Source: Aestuariivita sp. (GTDB lineage Bacteria; Pseudomonadota; Alphaproteobacteria; Rhodobacterales; Rhodobacteraceae). Taken from it: a DNA stretch of 64,000 nucleotides. A program made the position numbers and the translations under genes. Shown one piece after another: positions 32,628 to 41,387 of this stretch. Every line of letters starts with the position of its first letter. Position 1 is the stretch's first letter. The notes below the pieces were generated by a model. It worked only from the letters and a program-made list of their open reading frames with translations, did no database searches and was not told the origin of the DNA. The stretch lies in the NCBI GenBank assembly GCA_018401465.1, contig JAGYKE010000004.1:310001-374000 (forward strand). Reading direction: 5' to 3'.

Positions 32628-34403
32628 ATGAAGATGACGACCGAAGAAGCCTTCGTGAAGGTGCTGCAGCGCCACGGAATCGAACATGCCTTCGGCATCA
32701 TCGGATCGGCCTTCATGCCGATTTCCGACCTGTTCCCCAAGGCGGGCATCACCTTCTGGGATTGCGCCCATGAAGGGTCGGGCGGGATGATGGCCGATGG
32801 CTATACCCGCGCATCGGGCAAGATGAGCATGATGATCGCCCAGAATGGCCCGGGCATCACCAACTTCGTCACCGCCGTGAAGACCGCCTACTGGAACCAC
32901 ACGCCGCTGCTGCTGGTGACGCCGCAGGCCGCGAACAAGACCATCGGCATGGGCGGCTTTCAGGAAGTCGAACAGATGAAACTGTTCGAGGACATGGTCT
33001 GCTATCAGGAAGAGGTACGCGACCCTTCGCGCGTGGCCGAGGTGCTGAACCGCGTGATCTTGCAGGCGCGCCGGCAGTCGGCGCCCGCCCAGATCAACAT
33101 GCCGCGCGATTTCTGGACGCAGGTGATCGACATCGACCTGCCCGCTATCGTCGAATTCGAACGCCCCGGCGGCGGCGACAGCGCCATGGCAGAGGCTGCA
33201 GACCTCCTGTCACGCGCGAAGTTCCCGGTGATCCTGAACGGCGCGGGCGTCGTGCTCGCGGGCGCGATCCCGGCGTCGATGGCCTTGGCCGAACGGCTCG
33301 ATGCGCCGGTCTGCGTGGGATACCAGCACAACGACGCCTTCCCGGGGTCGCACCCGCTGTTTGCGGGGCCGCTCGGCTATAACGGATCGAAGGCGGGGAT
33401 GGAACTGATCGCCAAGGCGGATGTGGTTCTGTGCCTCGGCACCCGTCTCAACCCGTTCTCGACCCTGCCGGGCTACGGCATCGACTACTGGCCCAAGGAC
33501 GCGGCGATCATCCAGGTCGACATCAACCCCGACCGGATCGGTCTCACGAAGAAGGTGAGCGTCGGCATCGTCGGCGACGCGAAGAAGGTGGCCGAAGGCA
33601 TCCTTGCGAAACTGTCCGATCACGCGGGCGACGAAGGCCGCGACGCGCGGCGCGCGGTGATCGCCGAAACGAAAAGCCGCTGGGCGCAGCAGCTGTCGTC
33701 GATGGATCACGAAGACGACGATCCGGGCACCAGCTGGAACCAGCGCGCCCGCGACGCGAAACCCGACTGGATGAGCCCCCGCATGGCATGGCGCGCGATC
33801 CAGTCGGCGCTGCCGCGCGAGGCGATCATTTCGTCGGACATCGGCAACAACTGCGCCATCGGCAACGCCTACCCCACCTTCGAGGCGGGGCGGAAATACC
33901 TCGCGCCCGGTCTCTTCGGCCCCTGCGGCTATGGCCTGCCCAGCATCGTGGGCGCCAAGATCGGCTGCCCCGACGTGCCGGTGGTGGGCTTCGCGGGCGA
34001 CGGCGCCTTCGGGATCGCGGTGACCGAACTCACCGCCATCGGGCGCCCCGAATGGCCCGCGATCACGATGGTCGTCTTCCGCAACTACCAGTGGGGCGCG
34101 GAAAAGCGGAACTCGACGCTGTGGTATGACGACAACTTCGTCGGCACGGAACTGGACGAACAGGTCTCCTACGCCGGGATCGCACGGGCCTGCGGGCTGC
34201 AGGGCGTGCAGGCACGGACCATGGACGAGCTGACCCAGGCCCTGAACCGCGCGATCACCGACCAGATGCAGCACGGCAAGACCACGCTGATCGAGGCGCT
34301 GATCAACCAGGAACTGGGCGAACCCTTCCGCCGCGATGCGATGAAGAAGCCGGTGGCGGTGGCGGGGATCGACCTCGCCGACATGCGGCCGCAGGTGGCA
34401 TGA
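32628..34403 (+). CDS. xsc: Sulfoacetaldehyde acetyltransferase
   Basis: Thiamine-diphosphate enzyme of 591 residues, the usual Xsc length. It splits sulfoacetaldehyde with phosphate into acetyl phosphate and sulfite. The N-terminal pyrimidine-binding domain (HGIEHAFGIIGSAFMP) and the C-terminal ThDP motif GDGAFGIAVTELTAIGRP with the closing Asn in VFRNYQWGAEKRN are in place. The AGGGGAG site precedes the ATG. It is the key enzyme of the taurine island, with tauR upstream and pta downstream on the other strand. Confidence 0.96.
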   Translation: MKMTTEEAFVKVLQRHGIEHAFGIIGSAFMPISDLFPKAGITFWDCAHEGSGGMMADGYTRASGKMSMMIAQNGPGITNFVTAVKTAYWNHTPLLLVTPQAANKTIGMGGFQEVEQMKLFEDMVCYQEEVRDPSRVAEVLNRVILQARRQSAPAQINMPRDFWTQVIDIDLPAIVEFERPGGGDSAMAEAADLLSRAKFPVILNGAGVVLAGAIPASMALAERLDAPVCVGYQHNDAFPGSHPLFAGPLGYNGSKAGMELIAKADVVLCLGTRLNPFSTLPGYGIDYWPKDAAIIQVDINPDRIGLTKKVSVGIVGDAKKVAEGILAKLSDHAGDEGRDARRAVIAETKSRWAQQLSSMDHEDDDPGTSWNQRARDAKPDWMSPRMAWRAIQSALPREAIISSDIGNNCAIGNAYPTFEAGRKYLAPGLFGPCGYGLPSIVGAKIGCPDVPVVGFAGDGAFGIAVTELTAIGRPEWPAITMVVFRNYQWGAEKRNSTLWYDDNFVGTELDEQVSYAGIARACGLQGVQARTMDELTQALNRAITDQMQHGKTTLIEALINQELGEPFRRDAMKKPVAVAGIDLADMRPQVA

Positions 34404-34409
34404 GCCGGG

Positions 34410-34868
34410 ATGGAGCGCATCGGCCTGTCCTTCGCCTTTGAAATCCGCGCAGAGATCGCCCCGCCCCTCGATGGAGGGCCGGGGCGCAGCGGGCATCGGC
34501 GGGTGATACCGATCACCGGCGGGTCGGTCGAAGGGCCGCGCCTGACGGGACGGGTGGTGCCGGGTGGTGCGGATTACGAACTGCAACGGGCCGATGGCTG
34601 TTCGGTCGTGGAGGCGCATTATGCGATCGAGGCCACGGACGGCACGCCGATCTACATCCGCAACAAGGGGCTGTTCGTGGCACCCCCAGCGGTGATCGCC
34701 CGCGTCGATTCGGGGGAACCGGTGGTGCCGGACGAGTACTACTTCCGCACCGCACCGGTTTTCGACGCGCCCGACGGACCGCATGGCTGGTTGTCTGACC
34801 GGCTTTTCGTGGCCGAGGCCCGGTTCACCCCGTCGGTCGTCACCCTGCGCGTGTTCGAGGTCACATGA
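34410..34868 (+). CDS. DUF3237-family protein between xsc and pta
   Basis: A 152-residue DUF3237 protein of unknown function, a small beta-barrel family. The segments GHRRVIPITGGSVEGPRLTG and EAHYAIEATDGTPIYIRNKG are recognisable. It starts six bases after the xsc stop, so it is co-transcribed with xsc, and its last 8 bp overlap the end of the convergent pta gene. Its place directly after xsc suggests a role in sulfonate use, but nothing in the sequence shows one. Confidence 0.8.
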   Translation: MERIGLSFAFEIRAEIAPPLDGGPGRSGHRRVIPITGGSVEGPRLTGRVVPGGADYELQRADGCSVVEAHYAIEATDGTPIYIRNKGLFVAPPAVIARVDSGEPVVPDEYYFRTAPVFDAPDGPHGWLSDRLFVAEARFTPSVVTLRVFEVT

Positions 34869-35727
34869 CCGCGCCGTCCGCCATCGCGACCGTGACCAGT
34901 GTCGCGGCCACGATGTCCGCCACCGTCGCGCCCCGGCTCAGGTCGCAGACCGGCCGGGCAAAACCCTGAAGGAACGGCCCCAGCGCCTGCGCGCCCGCCA
35001 GTTCCTGCACCAGCTTGTAGCCGATGTTGCCCGCATCGAGCGAGGGAAAGACCAGCACATTGGCAGACCCCGACCCCAGACCCTTCTTCGCGGCGACCCG
35101 CGCATTCAGCGCCGCATCCGCCTGCACCGGGCCAGTGAAGCCGGTGCGGCGCGCCACTTCGGCCACCATGTCGACGCTCGCCCCCGCGCCGCTGGTGCCG
35201 GTGGAAAAGGATAGAAGCGCCACCTCGGCCCGCCCCAGAAGTGTGCGCGCAGACGCAGCCGAGGCCAGCGCGATGGCCTCCAAAGCATCGGCATCCGGGT
35301 ACGCGTTCACCGCGCAGTCGGCGAAGACGAATTCGCGCCCGTCGGGCAGGATCATCAGGAAGAAGGACGACGGCAGCACCACCCCGGGCGCGAGCCCGAT
35401 GGCAAGGCCCGCCGCCTCGATCACCCGGCGCGTCGGGGCATCGGCGCCCGCGACCATCGCGTCGGCCTCGCCCGCCGCCACCATCGCGGCCGCGCGGATC
35501 AGGGGCCGGGCCAGCATCCGCCGCGAGACGCCTTCGGCGACGCCGCGCCCCACGACCAGCGCTGCCACCTGCGCCTCGGTGATGTCGGACAGCGGCACCG
35601 GAACGCACAGGCCCCCGTTCCGCAAGGCGTGGATGGCCTCGGCCACCCGGGGCTCGGCCTCTTCGGGAAAGACCACGCGCGCGGCGCGGGCGCGGGCGGT
35701 GGCGCGGCATCTGTCGAGAACGCTCAT
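34861..35727 (-). CDS. pta: Phosphate acetyltransferase (short PtaS type)
   Basis: Phosphate acetyltransferase of 288 residues, the short form without the regulatory N-terminal domain. It converts the acetyl phosphate made by Xsc to acetyl-CoA. The CoA/phosphate site shows in LLSFSTGTSGAGAS and GLGSGSANVLVFPSLDAGNIGYK. Unlike in many relatives, pta is on the strand opposite xsc, between it and soeA. The ATG at 35727 has only a weak ribosome-binding site; another in-frame ATG at 35757 is possible. Confidence 0.9.
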   Translation of the reverse strand: MSVLDRCRATARARAARVVFPEEAEPRVAEAIHALRNGGLCVPVPLSDITEAQVAALVVGRGVAEGVSRRMLARPLIRAAAMVAAGEADAMVAGADAPTRRVIEAAGLAIGLAPGVVLPSSFFLMILPDGREFVFADCAVNAYPDADALEAIALASAASARTLLGRAEVALLSFSTGTSGAGASVDMVAEVARRTGFTGPVQADAALNARVAAKKGLGSGSANVLVFPSLDAGNIGYKLVQELAGAQALGPFLQGFARPVCDLSRGATVADIVAATLVTVAMADGAVM

Positions 35728-35889
35728 TCCCGCAACTGGCACCGGATCGGGCGGCATCGTCAAGCGCCTCGCACCGGAGGCAGGAGCGTTTGTCCCGTCA
35801 TTCCGGCGAAACCGGAACGGGCGTTCCGGAAACACCTTGCGGGCGGCGGCGATTTTTCCCAACGTCGCCCGGACCTGAGGGAGGACCGC

Positions 35890-38706
35890 ATGGCACATCG
35901 CCAGCCGCAGATCGACCTGTCGCCGAAAGTCTCGGACGAGGTGCGCAAGACCACCTGCTACATGTGCGCCTGCCGCTGCGGGATCAACGTGCACATGAAG
36001 GATGGACGCGTCGCCTATATCGAAGGCAACCGCGACCACCCGGTGAACAAGGGTGTCCTTTGCGCCAAGGGCAGCGCCGGGATCATGCAGGTGAACGCCC
36101 CCTCGCGCCTGCGCGCGCCCTTGCGCCGCGTCGGCCCGCGCGGGTCGGGCGAATTCGAGGAAATCACCTGGGACGAGGCGCTGGACCTCGCCGTCAGCTG
36201 GCTGGAACCCATCCGCAAGACCGCGCCCGAAAAGCTTGCCTTCTTCACCGGGCGCGATCAGTCGCAATCCTTTACCAGCTTCTGGGCGCAGAATTTCGGA
36301 ACGCCGAACTATGCCGCGCATGGGGGGTTCTGTTCGGTGAACATGGCGGCGGCAGGCATCTACACGATGGGCGGCGCCTTCTGGGAATTCGGCCAGCCCG
36401 ACTGGGACCACACGAAGCTGTTCATCCTCTTCGGCGTGGCGGAAGACCACGACAGCAACCCCATCAAGATGGGCATCGGGAAGATCAAGGCGCGCGGGGC
36501 GAAGGTGGTCGGCGTGAACCCGATCCGCACGGGCTACAACGCCGTCGCCGATGACTGGGTGGGCATCACGCCGGGCACCGACGGGCTTTTGATCCTGTCG
36601 CTGATCCATGTGCTGATGAAGGCGGGGAAGATCGACCTCGACTACCTTGCCCGCTACACCAACGCGCCATGCCTCGTGATCGACAACCCCGGGGCCGCCG
36701 ATCACGGGCTTCTCTTGCGCGACGACGCGGGCAAGACGCTGGTCATCGACCGTGCCAACGGCGAACCTATGCCCTTCGACCGACCCGGGGTGCGCCCCGA
36801 TCTGGGGGCGACGTACGAGGTGGGCGGCCGCACCTACCGAACCGTCATGGCGCATATGGCCGACAAGTATCTCGACCCCGCCTATGCGCCCGAGGCGGTC
36901 GCGGACCGCTGCGGCGTGCCCGCAGGCAAGATCCGCGCGCTCGCGGCGGAAATCGCGCGCGTCGCCTTCGACGAGGCGATCACCCTGAACCAGAGCTGGA
37001 CCGATTTCCGGGGCGAAACCCATGCCACGATGACCGGCCGGCCCGTCAGCTTTCACGCGATGCGCGGGATTTCCGCCCATGCCAACGGCTTCCAGACCGC
37101 CCGCGCGCTGCATGTGCTGCAGATCCTGCTGGGCACGGTCGAGGTGCCGGGCGGCTTCCGCTTCAAACCGCCTTATCCCAAGCCGCCCGAGGCGCACCCG
37201 AAACCCCATTGCAAGTCGCAGCCAAACGCGGCGCTGAACGGCCCGCATCTGGGCTTTGTCCATGGGCCCGCCGATCTGGCGCTGAAGGACGACGGCAGCC
37301 CGGCGCGGATCGACAAGGCGTTCACCTGGGAAAACCCGATGTCGGCGCATGGGCTGATGCACATGGTGATCTCGAACGCGCATTCGGGCGATCCCTACCG
37401 CATCGACACGCTGTTTCTCTACATGGCGAACATGTCGTGGAATTCGTCGATGAACACGCGCGGCGTGATCGACATGCTCACCGACACCGACGCGAACGGC
37501 GACTACGTCATCCCGCGCATCATCTATTCCGACGCCTACAGTTCCGAGATGGTCGCCTATGCCGACCTGATCCTGCCCGACACGACCTATCTGGAACGCC
37601 ACGACTGCATCTCGCTTCTCGACCGTCCGATCTGCGAGGCTGACGCGGCCGCCGACGCGATCCGCTGGCCGGTGGTGGAACCCGACCGCGACGTGCGCGG
37701 CTTCCAGACGGTGCTGGTGCAACTGGCCAACCGCCTGAAGCTGCCCGGTTTCACTGATGATGCGGGCCAGCCGAAATACGAAGATTACGCCGATTACATG
37801 ATCCGCCATGAACGCCGCCCCGGCGTCGGCCCTCTGGCCGGTTGGCGCGGCAATGGCGACGGCGAAGGGCGCGGCGCGCCCAACCCGGACCAGCTCGACC
37901 GCTATATCGAAAACGGCGGCTTCTGGGTGGGGCATGTCCCGGACGGGGCGCTTTACTACAAACCGTGGAACACGGCCTATCAGGATTGGGCGGTGCAGAT
38001 CGGCCTTTACGACGCGCCGCTGCCCTATCTGTTCAATCTGTGGTGCGAACCGTTGCGCCGCTTCCAGCTTGCCGCCGAAGGGCACGGGGACCGCCAGCCG
38101 CCCGACCACCTGCGCGCGCGCATCAAGGCGGCCTTCGATCCCCTGCCCATCTGGTACGACACCGCCCCCGACAACCACGGGGCCGAGTTCACGGTGACCG
38201 CGCTGACCCAGCGCCCGATGGCGATGTACCACTCCTGGGGCACGCAGAACGCGTGGCTGCGCCAGATCCACGGGCACAATCCGCTTTACGTGCCCACGAA
38301 GATCATGCGGGAAGCAGGGCTGGAAGACGGCGACTGGGCGCGCGTGACCTCGCCGCATGGCGCAATCACGGTACCCGTTCTGGAAATGGCCGCGCTCAAC
38401 GGCAATACCGTCTGGACGTGGAACGCCATCGGCAAGCGCAAGGGCGCCTGGGCGCTGGACGAGGGCGCGCCCGAGGCGACGAAGGGCTTCTTGCTGAACC
38501 ACCTGATCCACGAACTTCTGCCCGCAAAGGGCGACGGCCTGCGCTGGGCGAATTCCGATCCGATCACCGGGCAGGCCGCGTGGTTCGACCTGAAGGTTCG
38601 GATCGAACGGGCCGAGGCCCCGGCGGAAAGCCAACCCGCCTTCCCGCCGATCACGTCGCCGGTGGGCAAGGGGCCGAAAGATTTGAAATGGAAACTTGGA
38701 ACATGA
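35890..38706 (+). CDS. soeA: Molybdopterin subunit of a sulfite dehydrogenase, SoeA-like
   Basis: Molybdopterin oxidoreductase of the DMSO-reductase family, 938 residues. A [4Fe-4S] motif C23-x2-C26-x3-C30-x27-C58 opens the protein, and there is no twin-arginine signal, so the enzyme faces the cytoplasm. This fits SoeA, which oxidises sulfite to sulfate. The order tauR-xsc-pta-soeABC known from Ruegeria supports that over thiosulfate or polysulfide reductase. The ATG at 35890 follows GAGGGAGGA closely. It overlaps the next small gene by 4 bp. Confidence 0.85.
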   Translation: MAHRQPQIDLSPKVSDEVRKTTCYMCACRCGINVHMKDGRVAYIEGNRDHPVNKGVLCAKGSAGIMQVNAPSRLRAPLRRVGPRGSGEFEEITWDEALDLAVSWLEPIRKTAPEKLAFFTGRDQSQSFTSFWAQNFGTPNYAAHGGFCSVNMAAAGIYTMGGAFWEFGQPDWDHTKLFILFGVAEDHDSNPIKMGIGKIKARGAKVVGVNPIRTGYNAVADDWVGITPGTDGLLILSLIHVLMKAGKIDLDYLARYTNAPCLVIDNPGAADHGLLLRDDAGKTLVIDRANGEPMPFDRPGVRPDLGATYEVGGRTYRTVMAHMADKYLDPAYAPEAVADRCGVPAGKIRALAAEIARVAFDEAITLNQSWTDFRGETHATMTGRPVSFHAMRGISAHANGFQTARALHVLQILLGTVEVPGGFRFKPPYPKPPEAHPKPHCKSQPNAALNGPHLGFVHGPADLALKDDGSPARIDKAFTWENPMSAHGLMHMVISNAHSGDPYRIDTLFLYMANMSWNSSMNTRGVIDMLTDTDANGDYVIPRIIYSDAYSSEMVAYADLILPDTTYLERHDCISLLDRPICEADAAADAIRWPVVEPDRDVRGFQTVLVQLANRLKLPGFTDDAGQPKYEDYADYMIRHERRPGVGPLAGWRGNGDGEGRGAPNPDQLDRYIENGGFWVGHVPDGALYYKPWNTAYQDWAVQIGLYDAPLPYLFNLWCEPLRRFQLAAEGHGDRQPPDHLRARIKAAFDPLPIWYDTAPDNHGAEFTVTALTQRPMAMYHSWGTQNAWLRQIHGHNPLYVPTKIMREAGLEDGDWARVTSPHGAITVPVLEMAALNGNTVWTWNAIGKRKGAWALDEGAPEATKGFLLNHLIHELLPAKGDGLRWANSDPITGQAAWFDLKVRIERAEAPAESQPAFPPITSPVGKGPKDLKWKLGT

Positions 38707-38855
38707 CCGGCAAGACCCGCACGCTGCTTCTCATTCTGGTCTTCGTGGCCGTGAGCCTTGGGTCCTTCATCTGGTTCATCGCCACATGGGACCCCACGCG
38801 CGAAGAACCCGTGGTCCGCGCGCCGATGCCCGAAACAAGCGACACCACAGCATGA
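38703..38855 (+). CDS. 50-residue membrane protein coupled between soeA and soeB
   Basis: A 50-residue protein with one strong transmembrane helix, LLLILVFVAVSLGSFIWFIA, at about residues 8-27, a short basic N-terminus (MTGKTRT) and an acidic, proline-rich tail, predicting N-inside topology. Its ATG overlaps the soeA stop and its TGA overlaps the ATG of soeB, so it is translated in lockstep with the enzyme. I do not know a named family. It may help assemble or anchor the complex. Confidence 0.75.
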   Translation: MTGKTRTLLLILVFVAVSLGSFIWFIATWDPTREEPVVRAPMPETSDTTA

Positions 38856-39625
38856 CCCTTCTTCCCGACAGAACCGAAAAGAAACTCGGCCTGGTGATCG
38901 ACCTCGACACCTGCGTCGGCTGTCACGCCTGCGTCGTGTCCTGCAAGGGCTGGAACACGGAGAATTACGGCGCGCCGCTGTCCGATCAGGACCCCTACGG
39001 GGCCGACCCCTCGGGCACGTTTCTGAACCGCGTCCATTCCTACGAGGTGCAGCCCGAAACCGGCCCGGCGCAACTGATCCACTTCCCCAAGTCGTGCCTG
39101 CATTGCGACGACGCGCCCTGCGCCACCGTCTGCCCCACTGGCGCCAGCTACAAACGGGTGGAGGACGGCATCGTTCTGGTGAACGAGGCCGACTGCATAG
39201 GCTGCGGCCTCTGCGCCTGGGCCTGCCCTTACGGCGCGCGCGAAATGGACGCGGCCGAGAAGGTGATGAAGAAATGCACCCTCTGCGTCGACCGCATCTA
39301 TAACGACAATCTGCCGGAAGAAGACCGCGTGCCCGCCTGCGTGCGCACCTGCCCGTCGGGGGCACGGCATTTCGGGGATCTCGGCGATCCCGACAGCGAC
39401 GTGTCCCAGCTGGTCGCCGCACGCGGGGGCATGGACCTGATGCCCGAACTGGGCACGAAACCCGTCAACAAGTATCTGCCGCCCCGGCCCAAGGACGGGC
39501 TCGACCGCGATATCGACGTGCTGGCGCCCTGGCTCGCCCCGGTGGCGGAAGACCCGAAAGGGTTTCTCGGTTGGCTCGACCGGGCGCTGGGCAAGATCGA
39601 CGGCAAGACGACGGGTGGGCGCTGA
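38852..39625 (+). CDS. soeB: Four-cluster iron-sulfur subunit, SoeB-like
   Basis: Ferredoxin-like electron-transfer subunit of 257 residues. Four [4Fe-4S] cluster motifs are visible in order: CVGCHACVVSCKG, CLHCDDAPCATVCPTGA, CIGCGLCAWACPYGA and CTLCVDRI with CVRTCPSGA, as in DmsB/NrfC. It passes electrons from the SoeA centre to the membrane subunit. The ATG at 38852 overlaps the stop of the 50-residue gene; the TGATG at its end couples it to soeC. Confidence 0.9.
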   Translation: MTLLPDRTEKKLGLVIDLDTCVGCHACVVSCKGWNTENYGAPLSDQDPYGADPSGTFLNRVHSYEVQPETGPAQLIHFPKSCLHCDDAPCATVCPTGASYKRVEDGIVLVNEADCIGCGLCAWACPYGAREMDAAEKVMKKCTLCVDRIYNDNLPEEDRVPACVRTCPSGARHFGDLGDPDSDVSQLVAARGGMDLMPELGTKPVNKYLPPRPKDGLDRDIDVLAPWLAPVAEDPKGFLGWLDRALGKIDGKTTGGR

Positions 39626-40497
39626 TGCATCCCGCACCTTCCGTCATCCTGTTCACGACGCTCTCGGGTCTCGGCTTCGGGCTGCTGGCCTTCCTTGGGC
39701 TGGGGATGCCCGGTTCCACGGGATGGGTCGCGTTTGCCTTCTTCGCCATCGCCTATGGGCTGGCGGTGGGCGGGCTTCTGGCGTCGACCTTTCATCTCGG
39801 TCACCCCGAACGCGCGCTCAAGGCTTTCACACAGTGGCGGTCAAGCTGGCTGAGCCGCGAGGCATGGGTTTCCGTCGCAGCACTTCTGGTGATGGGTCTG
39901 TATGGCGCGGGGCGCGTCTTTCTGGGGGCGCATTGGGCACCGCTGGGCCTTCTGGGCGCGGCGCTGTCGCTGGCCACGGTGCTGACGACGTCGATGATCT
40001 ATACCCAGCTGAAAACGGTGCCGCGCTGGAACACGGCGCTGACGCCGATACTGTTCCTTACCTTCTCGCTTGCCGGGGGCGCGCTTCTGGCGGGGCAGAT
40101 CGACATCGCGCGCGTGCTTCTGGCGGTCGCGGCGGCGGCGCAGCTGGCCTGGTGGGTGCGCGGCGACGGCGCGTTCGAGAAATCGGGCACGACGCTTGCC
40201 TCGGCCACCGGGCTTGGCCCCATCGGCACACCGCGCGCGTTCGAGCCACCCCATACCGGGCCGAACTACCTCACGCGTGAGATGATCTTTGTCGTGGGCC
40301 GCGCGCATGCCAAGCTCCTGCGCCTTGTCGCGGCGATCCTTGCCTTTGCCGCGCCGCTTGTCCTTCTGTCGCTGCCCTTCTCGCATGGTCTGGCGGCGCT
40401 GGCGGTGCTGGGCCATCTGGCGGGGGTTTTCGTCTCGCGTTGGCTTTTCTTCGCTGAGGCCGAACACGTCGTGGGCCTGTACTACGGGAAACGATAG
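39625..40497 (+). CDS. soeC: Membrane anchor subunit, SoeC/DmsC-like
   Basis: Integral membrane protein of 290 residues with eight hydrophobic helices, of the DmsC/NrfD-type quinone-reactive anchor families. Recognisable parts are STFHLGHPERALKAFTQWRSSWLSREAW and the final RWLFFAEAEHVVGLYYG. It should hand electrons from sulfite to the quinone pool. The ATG at 39625 overlaps the soeB stop by one base. It closes the soe operon. Confidence 0.88.
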   Translation: MHPAPSVILFTTLSGLGFGLLAFLGLGMPGSTGWVAFAFFAIAYGLAVGGLLASTFHLGHPERALKAFTQWRSSWLSREAWVSVAALLVMGLYGAGRVFLGAHWAPLGLLGAALSLATVLTTSMIYTQLKTVPRWNTALTPILFLTFSLAGGALLAGQIDIARVLLAVAAAAQLAWWVRGDGAFEKSGTTLASATGLGPIGTPRAFEPPHTGPNYLTREMIFVVGRAHAKLLRLVAAILAFAAPLVLLSLPFSHGLAALAVLGHLAGVFVSRWLFFAEAEHVVGLYYGKR

Positions 40498-40621
40498 GCG
40501 GGAAACTGTCCTGCGGCCCGCCCCAGAATGGCTTGTCATTGCATAACAATGCGGAAAACCGCAGGGTCTGGGCCATATCGCAAAGCGGTCGCGACAGGCG
40601 GCCCCAAGCCCTAGTGAGCAG

Positions 40622-41287
40622 ATGAAGATGATCCTGACCTCTCCCCGACTGGCCGTCGCGGCCCTCGCCCTTCTGACCCTCGGCGCCTGTGCCGAACCGG
40701 GCGGTCTCGGCGATCCGAACAACCCCAACCGCCAGCGTGACACGGGCGTGCTGCTTGGTGCGGCCGCAGGCGCGCTTCTTGGCCAGCTGACCGGAGGCGA
40801 CACCGAAGCGACCGTGGGCGGTGCAGTGCTCGGCGGGCTGGCCGGTGGCGTGATCGGTGCGAACCTCGACCGGCAGGAGGCAGACCTGCGCGCCAGCATC
40901 GGCAACGATCAGGTGCGCATCGTCAACACCGGCGACCGGCTGATCGTGACCATGCCGCAGGACCTTCTTTTCGCCACCGACAGCGCGACGCTTCGCCCCG
41001 ACCTGCAGTCGGACCTGCGGGCGGTTGCGCAGAACCTGCTGAGCTATCCCAATTCGACCATCCAGGTGATCGGCCATACCGACAGCACCGGTGACGCGGG
41101 CTATAACCTTGGCCTGTCCGACCGCCGCGCCAATTCGGTCGCGGACGTGCTGATGGGCGCGGGCGTACCCTTCGGCCGCATCCAGACCATCGGCCGGGGC
41201 GAGGACCAGCCCATCGCCTCGAACCTCTCGCCGGAGGGGCGCGCGCTGAACCGCCGGGTCGAGATCGTCATCCTGCCCAACGCCTGA
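40622..41287 (+). CDS. OmpA-family lipoprotein with glycine zipper
   Basis: Outer-membrane lipoprotein of 221 residues. The lipobox LTLGAC gives a lipidated Cys 23. A glycine-zipper stretch (LLGAAAGALLGQLTGG and GGAVLGGLAGGVIGANL) spans about residues 44-82, and a C-terminal OmpA peptidoglycan-binding domain includes IQVIGHTDSTGDAGYN and LSDRRANSVADVL. It should link the outer membrane to the cell wall. A single gene, ended by a strong hairpin; a small inverted repeat CATTG-N5-CAATG lies upstream at 40537-40551. Confidence 0.92.
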   Translation: MKMILTSPRLAVAALALLTLGACAEPGGLGDPNNPNRQRDTGVLLGAAAGALLGQLTGGDTEATVGGAVLGGLAGGVIGANLDRQEADLRASIGNDQVRIVNTGDRLIVTMPQDLLFATDSATLRPDLQSDLRAVAQNLLSYPNSTIQVIGHTDSTGDAGYNLGLSDRRANSVADVLMGAGVPFGRIQTIGRGEDQPIASNLSPEGRALNRRVEIVILPNA

Positions 41288-41293
41288 CGGACC

Positions 41294-41330
41294 TGCCCCG
41301 TGGCGCACAGGCTTCGTGCGCCACGGGGCA
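41294..41330 (+). terminator. Strong hairpin terminator of the OmpA lipoprotein gene
   Basis: A perfect 14-bp inverted repeat (TGCCCCGTGGCGCA / TGCGCCACGGGGCA) with a 9-base loop starts 7 bp after the stop. Only two Ts follow, but the stem is very stable. Confidence 0.7.
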
Positions 41331-41387
41331 TTGCCCCCGTCCGCCGCGGACTTACCTTGGTGCAGGAACAAGGCAAGGACGGCAATC

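Noticed and set aside
34861-38634. A very long stop-free minus-strand frame opposite soeA that continues into pta
   Set aside because: It is a shadow of the GC-rich codon pattern of soeA; it has no family similarity before the pta part, and soeA shows complete domain motifs on the plus strand.
35890-38706. Reading the molybdoenzyme as formate dehydrogenase or thiosulfate reductase
   Set aside because: There is no Tat signal, and the tauR-xsc-pta context and three-subunit order fit the cytoplasmic sulfite dehydrogenase better.
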